Positions 24,198-32,922 of a stretch of 64,000 nucleotides of DNA are shown in pieces. Numbering within the stretch: the stretch's first letter is position 1; each line of letters begins with the position of its first letter. The notes under the pieces were generated by a model. That model was not told where the DNA came from, made no database searches, and saw nothing but the letters and a program-made list of their open reading frames with translations. Origin of the DNA: Lachnospiraceae bacterium (lineage in GTDB: Bacteria > Bacillota > Clostridia > Lachnospirales > Lachnospiraceae); the NCBI GenBank assembly GCA_011959285.1, contig BLLW01000003.1:17636-81635 (forward strand), written 5' to 3'. Made by a program: the position numbers and the translations under genes.

Positions 24198-25866
24198 ATG
24201 AAAAGTAAAAAAGTTAATCTTTTAAGGAGTAAAAATTTTGTAATACTAACTGGGGGGGCAGGATAAAAAATTAAAGGAAGATTTTCTCTCTTTTTTTAAT
24301 ATAAAAAGTTATAAGGCGTATGATATAGGGGGAGGCAATGTGCCAGCTCTGAAGAAGAAGCATGCGCCTGTGGTCTTATGCACTTACGACAAAGAAAAGT
24401 GTGGTCAAACGCTGAAACGTGCAGGAATTAAATATAAAAAGGATTATGTATTAGCGGAAGATTTGTTTGAAAGCATTGATTTGGATATTATGCGCGACTG
24501 TAGAAAATTGTATGCTTATGTTGGAGAGATGAATTTTAGGGACAGGATAGACTTCTGTTATCAATTATTTATCATCATGCATCATATCGGGAGAGAGGAT
24601 ATAGAGGATCATGATACAGTAAGGAAGATTGAGAAAACCATTTGTTACGTGCTAATGTTTTTCATTGAAAATTTATTTAGGAAAAAAGTTGTTTTTGTCA
24701 AAAATTTGAATAATGTGAGCATTACTAAAAAAGATTTTATATGTGTGAACAGCAGTAAAGAAGAAAATGATAAGATGCTATATCAAGAGGGAATTGCCAA
24801 GGGACGGAAAGTATATACCATACAAATGTTAGAAAGGTATTGCTTTGCATCCAGGTTGCTGCGTAAAACTTATTTTGATAAACGCCAAAATGGGTGTAAG
24901 TGCACTTTGCCATACGAAATGTTTTATATTAATCCAGACGGAAATGTTTGGCTTTGCCCTTGTTTTGGTGAGTTAACCGTAAGTGACTTGATAGGAAATT
25001 CGGCAGAGGAAGCATGGAATTCCACGATTGCCAAAATAATGAGGCTGTCTGTGGAAAATAATACATATACGTTTTGCGATAGGCGTTGTAAAGATTTTTG
25101 GAAAAACCCGGACGGTGTGGAGCTGCTGGAAAGAAAATCAATTAAACTTCCTGCCCAGCCATCTAAATTAATGGTTGCGTTTGATAGAGCATGCAATTTG
25201 AGATGCAGATCATGCCGCGTTAAGCCATATGTGAAAAATTGCTATGAAAAAGAGCAAACTATACTTCATTATGCAGACGTGATCAACAAGAGCGGCTGGT
25301 TAGACAATTGTGATAAATTGACTATTGGCGGCGATGGAGAAACATTTTTGTCCAAGGGATATAAGAAAGTACTCTTTGAAGATGCCAGTAAGATAAGAAA
25401 AAAAGTGAATATTATGACCAATGGGACATTGTTTACACCCACGATCTGGGAGCAGCTGGAGGGCAAATATGAGCATATTTCAATGTCTATCTCTGTTGAT
25501 GCCGTAACTGAAGCAACTTATAAGAAATTAAGAGGTGGAAGTTTTAAACAGTTGATGAAAAATATGGAATTTTTGTCTGAATTGCGCAGGGAAGGTAAAG
25601 TGGATTTTGTTCAAGTCAATATGATTGTTCAAGAGGGTAATTATAGGGAGATGAAGGATTTTGTCCTATGGGCAAAGAAATTGGGATTTGACAGGGCGTA
25701 CCTTTCTCCTATCTGGAATTGGGGAACATATTTAGATTCAGAGTTTAAGCGTATAAGTATTTTCGCAGACAGGGGAGAGCGTAAAATGAAGGCAAAGGTA
25801 AAAGAATGCTTGAAGGATGAGGTGTTTTCAGATCCCATTGTATTAAAACGATGGAGTCAGGGATAG
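24198..25866 (+). CDS. SPASM/radical SAM protein, out of frame at a G7 run
   Basis: The gene starts at ATG 24198 (MKSKKVNLLRSKNFVILTGG) and is broken by G7 at 24252-24258, which leads to TAA. With six or nine G it continues QDKKLKEDFLSFF into the long frame ending at 25866, giving 555 aa with G6. The N-terminus resembles the island module. A SPASM-like cysteine block (~233-297: CTLPYEMFYINPDGNVWLCPC and later CDRRC) precedes the radical SAM core, whose CNLRCRSC [4Fe-4S] motif is near residue 332. The usual order is core first, so the layout is inverted. Such enzymes modify sugars or peptides by radical chemistry. As read, the gene is OFF. Confidence 0.75.
24252..24258 (+). repeat. G7 homopolymer, candidate phase-variation switch
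   Basis: Seven G separate the first 18 codons of the radical SAM gene from the rest. Six or nine G restore one continuous frame. The codons on both sides encode a sensible, uninterrupted N-terminal domain, which argues that the two frames belong together. Confidence 0.7.
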
Positions 25867-25904
25867 ATGTAATACGTGAGCGAAAGGCGCCAAAGGTGGA
25901 AATG

Positions 25905-26918
25905 ATGACAGATATTAAAGGGTTTATCCTGAATGAGCTGGGGTACAGGTCAAGACGTGAGGCATTTAGAAAATGTTCTTATGGAGACAAAAATGAGCAT
26001 AAGAAATTCAGAGTGCTGTGCAACAAAGATAAAAGTGCGAGCAGGCAAGGATTATTAAGTACAGTTTCTTTATTACTGCCTAATATCATTGAAGCGAGGC
26101 GGTATGGATACATTCCGGTGGTAGATCTTTGTAGAAATGGTCGTTGTCAGCCTTTGTTACAGGAACCGCATTTGGCGAAAAAAGAAAACGCGTGGGAATA
26201 TTATTTTACACAACCGAATAGAGAAATTACCTTGGATGAAGTGAGGGAAAGCAAATACGTTGAGCAACAGATAAAATTTTGTTGTAATGAAAATTATTAT
26301 ATGGGAGATGAATGCTTTCGGTCAGATTTTCAAATCAGATTATTAGGGAAAGCGATACGCCAGAACATTCATCTTCAGCCGAAGATAAGGAATAGGATTG
26401 TACGTGAAAAAGGCATGCTGTTTCCACAAGCAGGTAAAATATTGGGGGTGGGGATTCGAGCAGGATATCGAGCAGGAATTGTCAGAAATATGTCCCTATT
26501 CGATAAGCACCCAATTGTGGGGTCGTGTTCAGACTACATTAGGAATATCGAGAAAAGACTGTCGGAGTGGAAATATGATTCGTTTTTTCTTGAAATAGAT
26601 GATAGAAAATATCTTGAAGAGATAAGGAGGTATTTTGGGGAAAAGTGCATCTATCTGGAGAGACCGAGGGCCCATTATTTCCAGGATGCAGTGTTGGATA
26701 TTCCGTGTATAGACCGTGATGAGATACGAACAGAAATAGATAGTGTTTCTTTAAGAAAGAGAAATGAGGATTATTTAGTTGAGTTATATCTTCTTTCCCA
26801 ATGTGATGGGCTATATGTATCTAGAGGAACAGGGCATAATTTTGCTTATTTGCTTAATCATGGAAGATATGCACAAGCGGAGTTCATGGATTTGGGAGAA
26901 TTTGAATTTGCAAAATAA
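25905..26918 (+). CDS. Putative fucosyltransferase-like glycosyltransferase
   Basis: 337 aa, not confidently recognised. ILGVGIRAGYRAGIV stands where NodZ/POFUT-like and GT11 fucosyltransferases have their HxRxxD/GVHVR block. Near the C-terminus, LYLLSQCDGLYVSRGTGHNFAYLLN follows the pattern of their acceptor-side motif (LxxLSxCDxxxxSxxS). A GT-B type GDP-sugar transferase is therefore plausible, with moderate support. The frame is open from ATG 25851 (16 bases inside the radical SAM gene) but that start has no RBS. AAAGGTGG at 25892-25899 lies 5 bases before ATG 25905, which I prefer. Confidence 0.5.
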   Translation: MTDIKGFILNELGYRSRREAFRKCSYGDKNEHKKFRVLCNKDKSASRQGLLSTVSLLLPNIIEARRYGYIPVVDLCRNGRCQPLLQEPHLAKKENAWEYYFTQPNREITLDEVRESKYVEQQIKFCCNENYYMGDECFRSDFQIRLLGKAIRQNIHLQPKIRNRIVREKGMLFPQAGKILGVGIRAGYRAGIVRNMSLFDKHPIVGSCSDYIRNIEKRLSEWKYDSFFLEIDDRKYLEEIRRYFGEKCIYLERPRAHYFQDAVLDIPCIDRDEIRTEIDSVSLRKRNEDYLVELYLLSQCDGLYVSRGTGHNFAYLLNHGRYAQAEFMDLGEFEFAK

Positions 26919-26954
26919 TGGGGGCAGGCAGCATTTATTATCAAAAGTCAATGA

Positions 26955-28172
26955 ATGGATGTTATGGAAGAAAAGATGATTTACAGCGAGGTGTATAGAA
27001 GAAGCGTGGGAAATATATTTGAAGACAACAGAATCAACTTACACTATAGAAGTCACGTCAGAGTGAAAAATAAGATTTATTTTTCGGAAGCGTTTTTCAA
27101 TGGATTGTTTGAAATGGATCTGGAGGATTTTTCTGTAAAATTTATTTGTCATTTTTCAGGAGAGGATAAGTTTCAAATAGTTTTACATGGAGAAAATGCA
27201 GTTTTTTATAAGAACATTATTTATTTTTTTCCACTATGTACCAATCGGATTCACTATTATAATTTGGCTGACGGTGAAGAACAAAGCATGATTGTACCGA
27301 CACCTGGCGGTGAGGAGTTTGACGTGACCGGCGTTGTACAAAAAGAGAGCAAGATCTGGTTGTTTTCCGGTACGTCTAAAGGTGTATTTGTTCTGGATAT
27401 GGAGAATCGGAGCATCAAAAGTGCAAGAACACTTAGCGAACGGTTATCAAAGTATAAGAATGTGGTTGGATTTGTTGGGATTCCGGAAGCGGGAAAAGCG
27501 TTCACTTATTGTCCGGCTGATTCAACATTGCTGGAAATTAGCTTGGAGAAAGAGCAGATCAAAGAACATAAGGTGCAGATCGGCAGCATAAAGGTCTGTT
27601 CAATCAATTATAACAGGGAAATGTTTTATTTTATAGATGCGGTTTCAGGTGACTTGTATGAATGGTCATGGGATGCTGGGCAATTGCGGAAATATTCAGT
27701 TTGTGGTTTGGAAAGACTTATGTCAGAAGGAGCTTCATTTTCCAGCTGCTGTTTTGTGGATGATGATATATACATGATTCCGCGTATGAGCAGGTATGTG
27801 ATGAGAGTCAACAAAGAAAATGGAACAATAGAACGGGCATTTGATTATCCAGAGGATTTTCAATTTTTGGACAGTTGGAGGAAAGATTATATACCAGGAG
27901 TTATGCTGCTTTGCGAGAAGATAGACCATGAACTTTGGTTTCATCCATACGGAAGTAATCAGCTGCTTATTTATGATACAATTTCTGAGCAGGTTTCAAT
28001 GAAGAAAATAACGATAGAGGCAGACAATATTTTTTCATGTGAAGCGTTAACTGTAGAAAATGTGTGGATGTCATTAGCGCATTTTTGCCATAATATAGAA
28101 AAGGAGGAGCAGAGCAATATAGTGGAAGATGAAGCATGTGGCAGAAAAATATATTTGGCAATAAATGAGTAG
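26955..28172 (+). CDS. Cytosolic beta-propeller-like protein
   Basis: 405 aa made of successive short beta-rich units with a recurring pattern of aromatic strand, turn and Leu/Asp-rich strand: NKIYFSEAFFNGLFEMDLED, KNIIYFFPLCTNRIHYYNL, SKIWLFSGTSKGVFVLDME, REMFYFIDAVSGDLYEW, DDIYMIPRMSRYVMRVN and HELWFHPYGSNQLLIYD. This suggests a six- or seven-bladed propeller. There is no signal peptide, so it stays inside the cell. No catalytic residues are evident. A scaffold or glycan-recognition role for the enzymes of this operon is an inference. It is the last gene of operon 1. Several ATGs are possible (26955, 26964, 26976), none with a strong RBS. Confidence 0.55.
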   Translation: MDVMEEKMIYSEVYRRSVGNIFEDNRINLHYRSHVRVKNKIYFSEAFFNGLFEMDLEDFSVKFICHFSGEDKFQIVLHGENAVFYKNIIYFFPLCTNRIHYYNLADGEEQSMIVPTPGGEEFDVTGVVQKESKIWLFSGTSKGVFVLDMENRSIKSARTLSERLSKYKNVVGFVGIPEAGKAFTYCPADSTLLEISLEKEQIKEHKVQIGSIKVCSINYNREMFYFIDAVSGDLYEWSWDAGQLRKYSVCGLERLMSEGASFSSCCFVDDDIYMIPRMSRYVMRVNKENGTIERAFDYPEDFQFLDSWRKDYIPGVMLLCEKIDHELWFHPYGSNQLLIYDTISEQVSMKKITIEADNIFSCEALTVENVWMSLAHFCHNIEKEEQSNIVEDEACGRKIYLAINE

Positions 28173-28210
28173 AAGGGTAGTATGGCTGGAGGCAGACGAG
28201 GGATGGAGGA

Positions 28211-28422
28211 AAAAGTTTTCATCTAAAGGATTTAAAAATATATGCCGATAAATATAATATGATTGGAAACATGTGTACAATGCAGACGCAGCACGTGCAA
28301 ATCTAATTGTATAAAAGAATAGAATGACAGGGAAGGTCAGGTAATTATCATGGAGGATAAACGCAAGAGGAAAGATTGATTATTTTGAGAAGTAATAAGT
28401 CAATTTTGACTCTTGTTTTTTT
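28211..28422 (+). repeat. Leader repeat, copy B (other copy at 14187-14389)
   Basis: Second copy of the ~200-base leader. It carries the sigma-28 promoter elements, a GCAGACGCAGCACG block, AAGGTCAGGTAATTATCATG, the nine-codon frame MEDKRKRKD with TGA, the GTCAATTTTGAC palindrome and a T7 run. The downstream half is better conserved between copies than the middle. No terminator is seen between operon 1 and this repeat, so read-through is possible. The 290 bases between genes hold nothing else recognised. Confidence 0.75.
28224..28251 (+). promoter_or_regulatory. Sigma-28 (FliA/SigD) promoter of island operon 2
   Basis: TAAA at 28224-28227, a 16-base spacer and GCCGATAA at 28244-28251. The spacer is one base longer than in copy A, still within the range reported for this sigma factor. 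It lies about 210 bases ahead of the first cytidylyltransferase gene. Confidence 0.75.
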
Positions 28423-28462
28423 GGTTTATCATTTTTATTGTCACAGAGAATTGGGGGAGCAC

Positions 28463-29182
28463 ATGAATACAGCATTGATATTGGCAGGCGGACGTGATGT
28501 CAGATTTAAAATGGATATTCCAAAGCAGTTTGTCAATGTGAATAACAGACCAATAATTGTGTATACATTGGAAATTTTTCAGAACCATCCTGATATTGAT
28601 GAAATCATTGTCACGTGTCTGGAAGGCTGGCAGGAAATGGTACGTGTATATGGTAAGCAGTTTAATATTACAAAGCTAAAAGAAATTTTTCCAGGCGGTA
28701 AAGATGCGCAGGAATCTACATACCGCGGACTTGAAATATTAAAAGACCGGATGGAACAGGGCGATATTGTTATCGTGCATGATGCTATCAGGCCCATGGT
28801 GTCTGAGGAAATTATTACTAAAAGCATTAAGATGTGTCTAAAAAAAGGTATGGGTGTGGCGGCTACTTACATTATGGATACAATTATGCATTCCGGAAAT
28901 GGAAAAGAAGGATTTCAGAGTATTAACCGTTATGAAATTATGAAAGTTCAGACCCCGCAGGCATTTGATTTTCAAGTGATATGGAATCTGCATCAGAAAG
29001 CAATTGAGATGAACAGCTTAGGTGCATGGGACAATAGCTCTATGATTACGAACATAGGCGAAAAGGTATATTTTTCTGAAGGCTCTGATTTGAATCTTAA
29101 GATCAATACCACAGAGGATGTAGAAATGTTTCGTGCCTTATATCGAATGAAGCATCCTGAGGAAAATACAGAAAGCAGATAA
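28463..29182 (+). CDS. IspD/TarI-like cytidylyltransferase with altered P-loop
   Basis: 239-aa nucleotidyltransferase. PKQFVNV, VHDAIRP and VQTPQAF are the IspD/TarI family blocks that bind CTP and transfer CMP to a sugar- or polyol-phosphate. The N-terminal loop reads LAGGRDVRF, where the family has AGGxGxR; the Gly before the key Arg is replaced by Asp. ATG 28463 follows GGGGGAG at 28453-28459. It sits next to a paralogue with a normal loop, ahead of a CDP-glycerol-type transferase. A role in activating a polyol phosphate or keto-acid sugar as a CDP or CMP derivative is more likely than isoprenoid synthesis. It may be impaired or of changed specificity. Confidence 0.8.
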   Translation: MNTALILAGGRDVRFKMDIPKQFVNVNNRPIIVYTLEIFQNHPDIDEIIVTCLEGWQEMVRVYGKQFNITKLKEIFPGGKDAQESTYRGLEILKDRMEQGDIVIVHDAIRPMVSEEIITKSIKMCLKKGMGVAATYIMDTIMHSGNGKEGFQSINRYEIMKVQTPQAFDFQVIWNLHQKAIEMNSLGAWDNSSMITNIGEKVYFSEGSDLNLKINTTEDVEMFRALYRMKHPEENTESR

Positions 29183-29207
29183 CCTACCATATGTAAGGAG
29201 CAAAAGA

Positions 29208-29918
29208 ATGAATATAGCGCTGATATTGGCAGGCGGCTGTGGCAGCAGGACAGAGCAGGATATCCCGAAACAGTTCATGAATGTTTATGATAAACCTTTA
29301 ATTATTTACACACTTGAAAACTTTGAACGGCATCCTGAGATTGACGGAATTGCGGTGGTCTGCATTGATGGATGGCATGAAGTGCTTCGGGCTTATGCCA
29401 GCCAATATGGAATTTCAAAACTCAATTGGATATTGGATGGAGGAGAAGATGGACAAGCGTCTACGCATAAGGGGATTCAGGCATTAAAAGGGATTTGCGA
29501 AGAGGATGATATTATTCTGGTGCATGATGCGATACGCCCGTTTTTGCCAGAAGAGATTATAACAGATGCCATCGTGAAGTGCAGACGCAAGGGATCAGGA
29601 TTAAGTGCGGTGAGATGTCAGGAGACGATTGTAAGGACCGATGATGGGAAGTCTGGAAGCGAAGGAATTTCCAGACAGGAGATTATGCGTGTACAGACCC
29701 CACAGGCATATAAGTACGGCAAAGCAGCATGGGCATATGAGGAGGCGGACAAAAGAGGAATTCGCGGAGAGGTTTATATCAACACTCTGATGCTGCATCT
29801 TGGAGAGACTGTATACTTTTCTAAGGGAACGGAAAAAAATGTAAAGATAACGACGATAGATGATTTGGAAATGTTCAAGGCGCTCCTAAAAATGGAGAGG
29901 GAAGACTGGATAAAATAG
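29208..29918 (+). CDS. IspD/TarI-like cytidylyltransferase, paralogue 2
   Basis: 236-aa paralogue of the preceding gene. The loop LAGGCGSRTEQDIPKQF is intact, followed by VHDAIRPFLPEE and RVQTPQAYKY. ATG 29208 follows AAGGAG. It ends 17 bases before a CDP-glycerol-transferase-like gene, which supports production of a CDP-activated alditol or glycerol as its job. In known systems TarI makes CDP-ribitol and IspD makes CDP-methylerythritol. Context excludes neither but favours the surface-glycan route. It is also a candidate for the missing nonulosonic-acid activating enzyme, although that family (NeuA) has a different signature. Confidence 0.85.
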   Translation: MNIALILAGGCGSRTEQDIPKQFMNVYDKPLIIYTLENFERHPEIDGIAVVCIDGWHEVLRAYASQYGISKLNWILDGGEDGQASTHKGIQALKGICEEDDIILVHDAIRPFLPEEIITDAIVKCRRKGSGLSAVRCQETIVRTDDGKSGSEGISRQEIMRVQTPQAYKYGKAAWAYEEADKRGIRGEVYINTLMLHLGETVYFSKGTEKNVKITTIDDLEMFKALLKMEREDWIK

Positions 29919-29935
29919 AAATTGAGGATATAAAA

Positions 29936-31285
29936 ATGAGAAGGCTTCAGAAAAAACAGGCTGAGGATTTCATTGGACTGCTTAAGCAGGCTCATGAAGC
30001 AGTCAGAGAAGCAGTTAAAGAAAATGAAAAAAATACTGCAATGGATTTACTGGGGCAGTGTCAAGAAGGTGCCATCAAACTTGGAGAGTTGATTGAGGAC
30101 ACAGAAGGAGAGCAAGTTAAGACGATTTCGCTACTTGAGCGTTATTGTGAACTTGTTTATCAGATTTATCAAACGGTGGAACAAGGTCATAAGCTCTATG
30201 CGGAGCAGATATTTGCAGAGCTGCAGGAGGCGTTGATTTTTGTGGAAAACAGTGTGCGCGATGATATTAAGGTACGTACAGAAGCAGTGTTTCTTCCATA
30301 CAAGGCATCCATGTGGGATTCACTGGAGAGTGTGTGGAAGGCAGCGGAGGAGGATCCTAATTGTGACGCATATGTGATTCCAATTCCATACTTTGATAAA
30401 AACCCTGATGGAAGTTTTAAAGAAGTCCATTATGAGGGAAGTGAATATCCAGATTATGTTAAAATAACGGACTATGACAGCTATGACTTTGAGAAACGCA
30501 GACCGGACATGATTTATATTCATAATCCTTATGATGAATGTAATTATGTTACAAGCGTTCATCCTTTTTTTTATTCTTCGAATTTAAAGAATTTTACAGA
30601 AAAGCTTGTTTATATTCCATATTTTGTTTTAGACGAAGTGGAACCGGAAAATCAGGAGACGCTGGAAAAGATGGAGCATTTTTGCGTTGTGCCGGGGGTA
30701 CTTAATGCAGATAAAGTGATCGTGCAATCTGAGGCTATGCGTCAGGCTTATATTAATATATTGATCAGGGAAGTTGGGGAGAGCAGCAGAATAATTTGGG
30801 AAAAGAAGATTTTAGGTCTTGGGTCGCCTAAGATTGATAAGGTATTGTGTACAAAGAAGGAAGACTTGGAAATATCCGAAGAGTGGCTTAAAGTTATTAA
30901 AAAGTCGGATGGCAATTGGAAAAAGATAATCTTTTATAATACAAGCGTGACTGCATTGCTACAGCATGATGAAAAAATGTTAGAGAAGATGAAGGAAGTG
31001 TTTCGATTTTTTGAAGGTAATCAAGAAGAGATAGCGCTTTTATGGCGTCCGCATCCGCTTATTAAAGCGACCATTGAAAGTATGCGTCCAGAACTTTGGC
31101 TGTCATATCAGAAGATTGTGGAACAATATAAAAAGGAAGGATGGGGCATTTATGATGATACGGCAGATGTAGATAGGGCTATGATTATATCTGATGCATA
31201 TTATGGCGATTATAGCAGTTTAGTGCCCTTATATCAGAAACTTAAAAAAAATGTGCTTCTGCAGAATATAGATATTTTGAATTGA
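29936..31285 (+). CDS. CDP-glycerol glycerophosphotransferase-like protein
   Basis: 449 aa. Residues 1-110 are a helical, coiled-coil-like N-terminal region. The rest has a GT-B layout. YIPYFVLDEV, LGLGSPKIDKV and LLWRPHPLI, with the closing block SDAYYGDYSSLVPLY, match CDP-glycerol:poly(glycerophosphate) transferases, whose D-Y-S-S region binds the donor. It lacks the basic membrane-binding helices of TagB/TagF. It would transfer an alditol phosphate from the CDP donor made by the neighbouring cytidylyltransferases onto an island glycan. Confidence 0.7.
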   Translation: MRRLQKKQAEDFIGLLKQAHEAVREAVKENEKNTAMDLLGQCQEGAIKLGELIEDTEGEQVKTISLLERYCELVYQIYQTVEQGHKLYAEQIFAELQEALIFVENSVRDDIKVRTEAVFLPYKASMWDSLESVWKAAEEDPNCDAYVIPIPYFDKNPDGSFKEVHYEGSEYPDYVKITDYDSYDFEKRRPDMIYIHNPYDECNYVTSVHPFFYSSNLKNFTEKLVYIPYFVLDEVEPENQETLEKMEHFCVVPGVLNADKVIVQSEAMRQAYINILIREVGESSRIIWEKKILGLGSPKIDKVLCTKKEDLEISEEWLKVIKKSDGNWKKIIFYNTSVTALLQHDEKMLEKMKEVFRFFEGNQEEIALLWRPHPLIKATIESMRPELWLSYQKIVEQYKKEGWGIYDDTADVDRAMIISDAYYGDYSSLVPLYQKLKKNVLLQNIDILN

Positions 31286-31301
31286 TGGAAAGGGAAATCA
31301 A

Positions 31302-31751
31302 ATGGAAAAAATTCAATTAATAAAGAAAAAAAGTAAACTGCTGGCAATGGTAATAAGAAATAATTATACCTGTGATGGGGTAGATTTTATTACGCCAAGC
31401 GAATACTCACAGCAAGTTGCCTACATGCATCACCCGACGGGAAAAGTAATTGATGCGCATGTGCATAATCTGGTACATAGGAATGTAGTGATGACCCAGG
31501 AAGTACTCATGATTAAAAAGGGAAAGCTCCGGGTTGATTTTTATGATGACTATGAGGATTATTTAGAGAGCACTGTTTTAGAATCAGGTGACATTATTTT
31601 ATTGGTTTCTGGCGGTCATGGCTTTACGGTTTTAGAAGAGGTGGAAATGCTTGAAGTGAAGCAGGGACCGTACTCAGGAGATGCTGATAAAAAGAGATTT
31701 GTGGGAATAGGTGATAGTGAAGTAGTTTATAAAGACCAGTCAGAGGCGTAA
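31302..31751 (+). CDS. Small cupin-fold protein
   Basis: 149-aa single-domain beta-barrel. AHVHNLVHRNVVMTQEVLMIKKGKLRVDFYD and LESGDIILLVSGGHGFTVLEE correspond to the two cupin boxes, with His residues that may bind a metal. It resembles WxcM/FdtA-type sugar 3,4-ketoisomerases in size and context (beside a DegT aminotransferase), but the match is loose. It sits between the transferase and the aminotransferase, both on the same strand. A role in sugar isomerisation is an inference. Confidence 0.6.
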   Translation: MEKIQLIKKKSKLLAMVIRNNYTCDGVDFITPSEYSQQVAYMHHPTGKVIDAHVHNLVHRNVVMTQEVLMIKKGKLRVDFYDDYEDYLESTVLESGDIILLVSGGHGFTVLEEVEMLEVKQGPYSGDADKKRFVGIGDSEVVYKDQSEA

Positions 31752-31785
31752 GCAGGCTTCCGAATGATAATAAAGAGGATATGAT

Positions 31786-32910
31786 ATGAGCTTTATACCA
31801 GTTAATGAACCGTTGTTAAATGGAAATGAAAAGAAATATTTATGTGAATGTATTGATAGCGGATGGATTTCATCAGAAGGTCCCTTTGTCAAAGAGTTTG
31901 AGCAGAAAATGAGTGCGTCTGTTGGAAGAAAACACGGAATTGCAGTATCTAATGGTACTGCAGCGCTGGAAGTGGCAGTTCAGGCACTAGGAATCGGGGA
32001 AGGCGATGAAGTTATTATGCCCACATTCACGATTATTTCCTGCGCAATGGCTGTCACGAAACTTGGAGCTGTCCCCGTGCTGGTTGACAGCGATTTATAT
32101 ACCTGGAATATGAAAGTTGACGAAATAGAAGCAAAAATAACAGATAAAACAAAGGCGATTATGATCGTTCATCTATATGGTCTGCCGGTTGAAATTGATG
32201 CGGTATTAGCGCTGGCAAAGAAATATCATTTAAAGGTGATTGAAGACGCAGCCGAGATGCATGGACAGACTTATAAAGAAAAGCCTTGTGGAAGTTTTGG
32301 AGATATCAGCACATTCAGCTTTTATCCCAATAAGCATATTACCACAGGGGAAGGCGGCATGGTAGTTACGGATGATGAGGAACTGTCTGAAAGATGCCGC
32401 ATGCTTAGAAATCTATGCTTTAGAAAAGATGTCAGGTATATCCATGATGAAATCAGCGATAATTATCGATTTACGAATTTGCAGGCAGCGGTGGGGCTTG
32501 CGCAGTTAGAACGGCTGGATGAATTTGTTGAGCGCAAAAGAGCAATGGGCAGATATTACACAGAAAGATTACAGGACATAGACGGGTTGATATTGCCTGT
32601 TGAGAAAACAGATTATGCAGATAATATCTATTGGGTATACGGGATGGTTTTAGACAGAAAGATTCAGACTGATAATAAAGCAGTACAAAAGCTTTTGGCA
32701 GAAGAAGGCATCGGATCACGGACTTTTTTCTGGTGCATGCATGAACAGCCAGTATACCAGAAGGAAGGTTTGTTTTCAGGCGAAAAATATCCTGATGCAG
32801 AATATTTGGCAAGGAAAGGGTTTTATATTCCCAGTGGTCTTGCTTTGACGAAGGAGCAGATGGACAAAGTAATATCGACTCTAAAGCGGGTAATGGCTCA
32901 AATAAATTGA
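31786..32910 (+). CDS. PLP-dependent sugar aminotransferase (DegT/DnrJ/EryC1/StrS)
   Basis: 374-aa nucleotide-sugar aminotransferase. Family marks are SEGPFVKEFEQKM, HGIAVSNGTAALEVAVQALG, VIEDAAEMHG and FSFYPNKHITTGEGGM, in which the Lys forms the PLP aldimine. FTNLQAAVGLAQLERLD is also present. It converts a keto-sugar nucleotide to an amino-sugar nucleotide in the cytosol. In legionaminic- and pseudaminic-type pathways an enzyme of this family provides the 4-amino group, which fits neuB and neuC in operon 1. Confidence 0.93.
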   Translation: MSFIPVNEPLLNGNEKKYLCECIDSGWISSEGPFVKEFEQKMSASVGRKHGIAVSNGTAALEVAVQALGIGEGDEVIMPTFTIISCAMAVTKLGAVPVLVDSDLYTWNMKVDEIEAKITDKTKAIMIVHLYGLPVEIDAVLALAKKYHLKVIEDAAEMHGQTYKEKPCGSFGDISTFSFYPNKHITTGEGGMVVTDDEELSERCRMLRNLCFRKDVRYIHDEISDNYRFTNLQAAVGLAQLERLDEFVERKRAMGRYYTERLQDIDGLILPVEKTDYADNIYWVYGMVLDRKIQTDNKAVQKLLAEEGIGSRTFFWCMHEQPVYQKEGLFSGEKYPDAEYLARKGFYIPSGLALTKEQMDKVISTLKRVMAQIN

Positions 32911-32922
32911 GGGAGGATAGAA

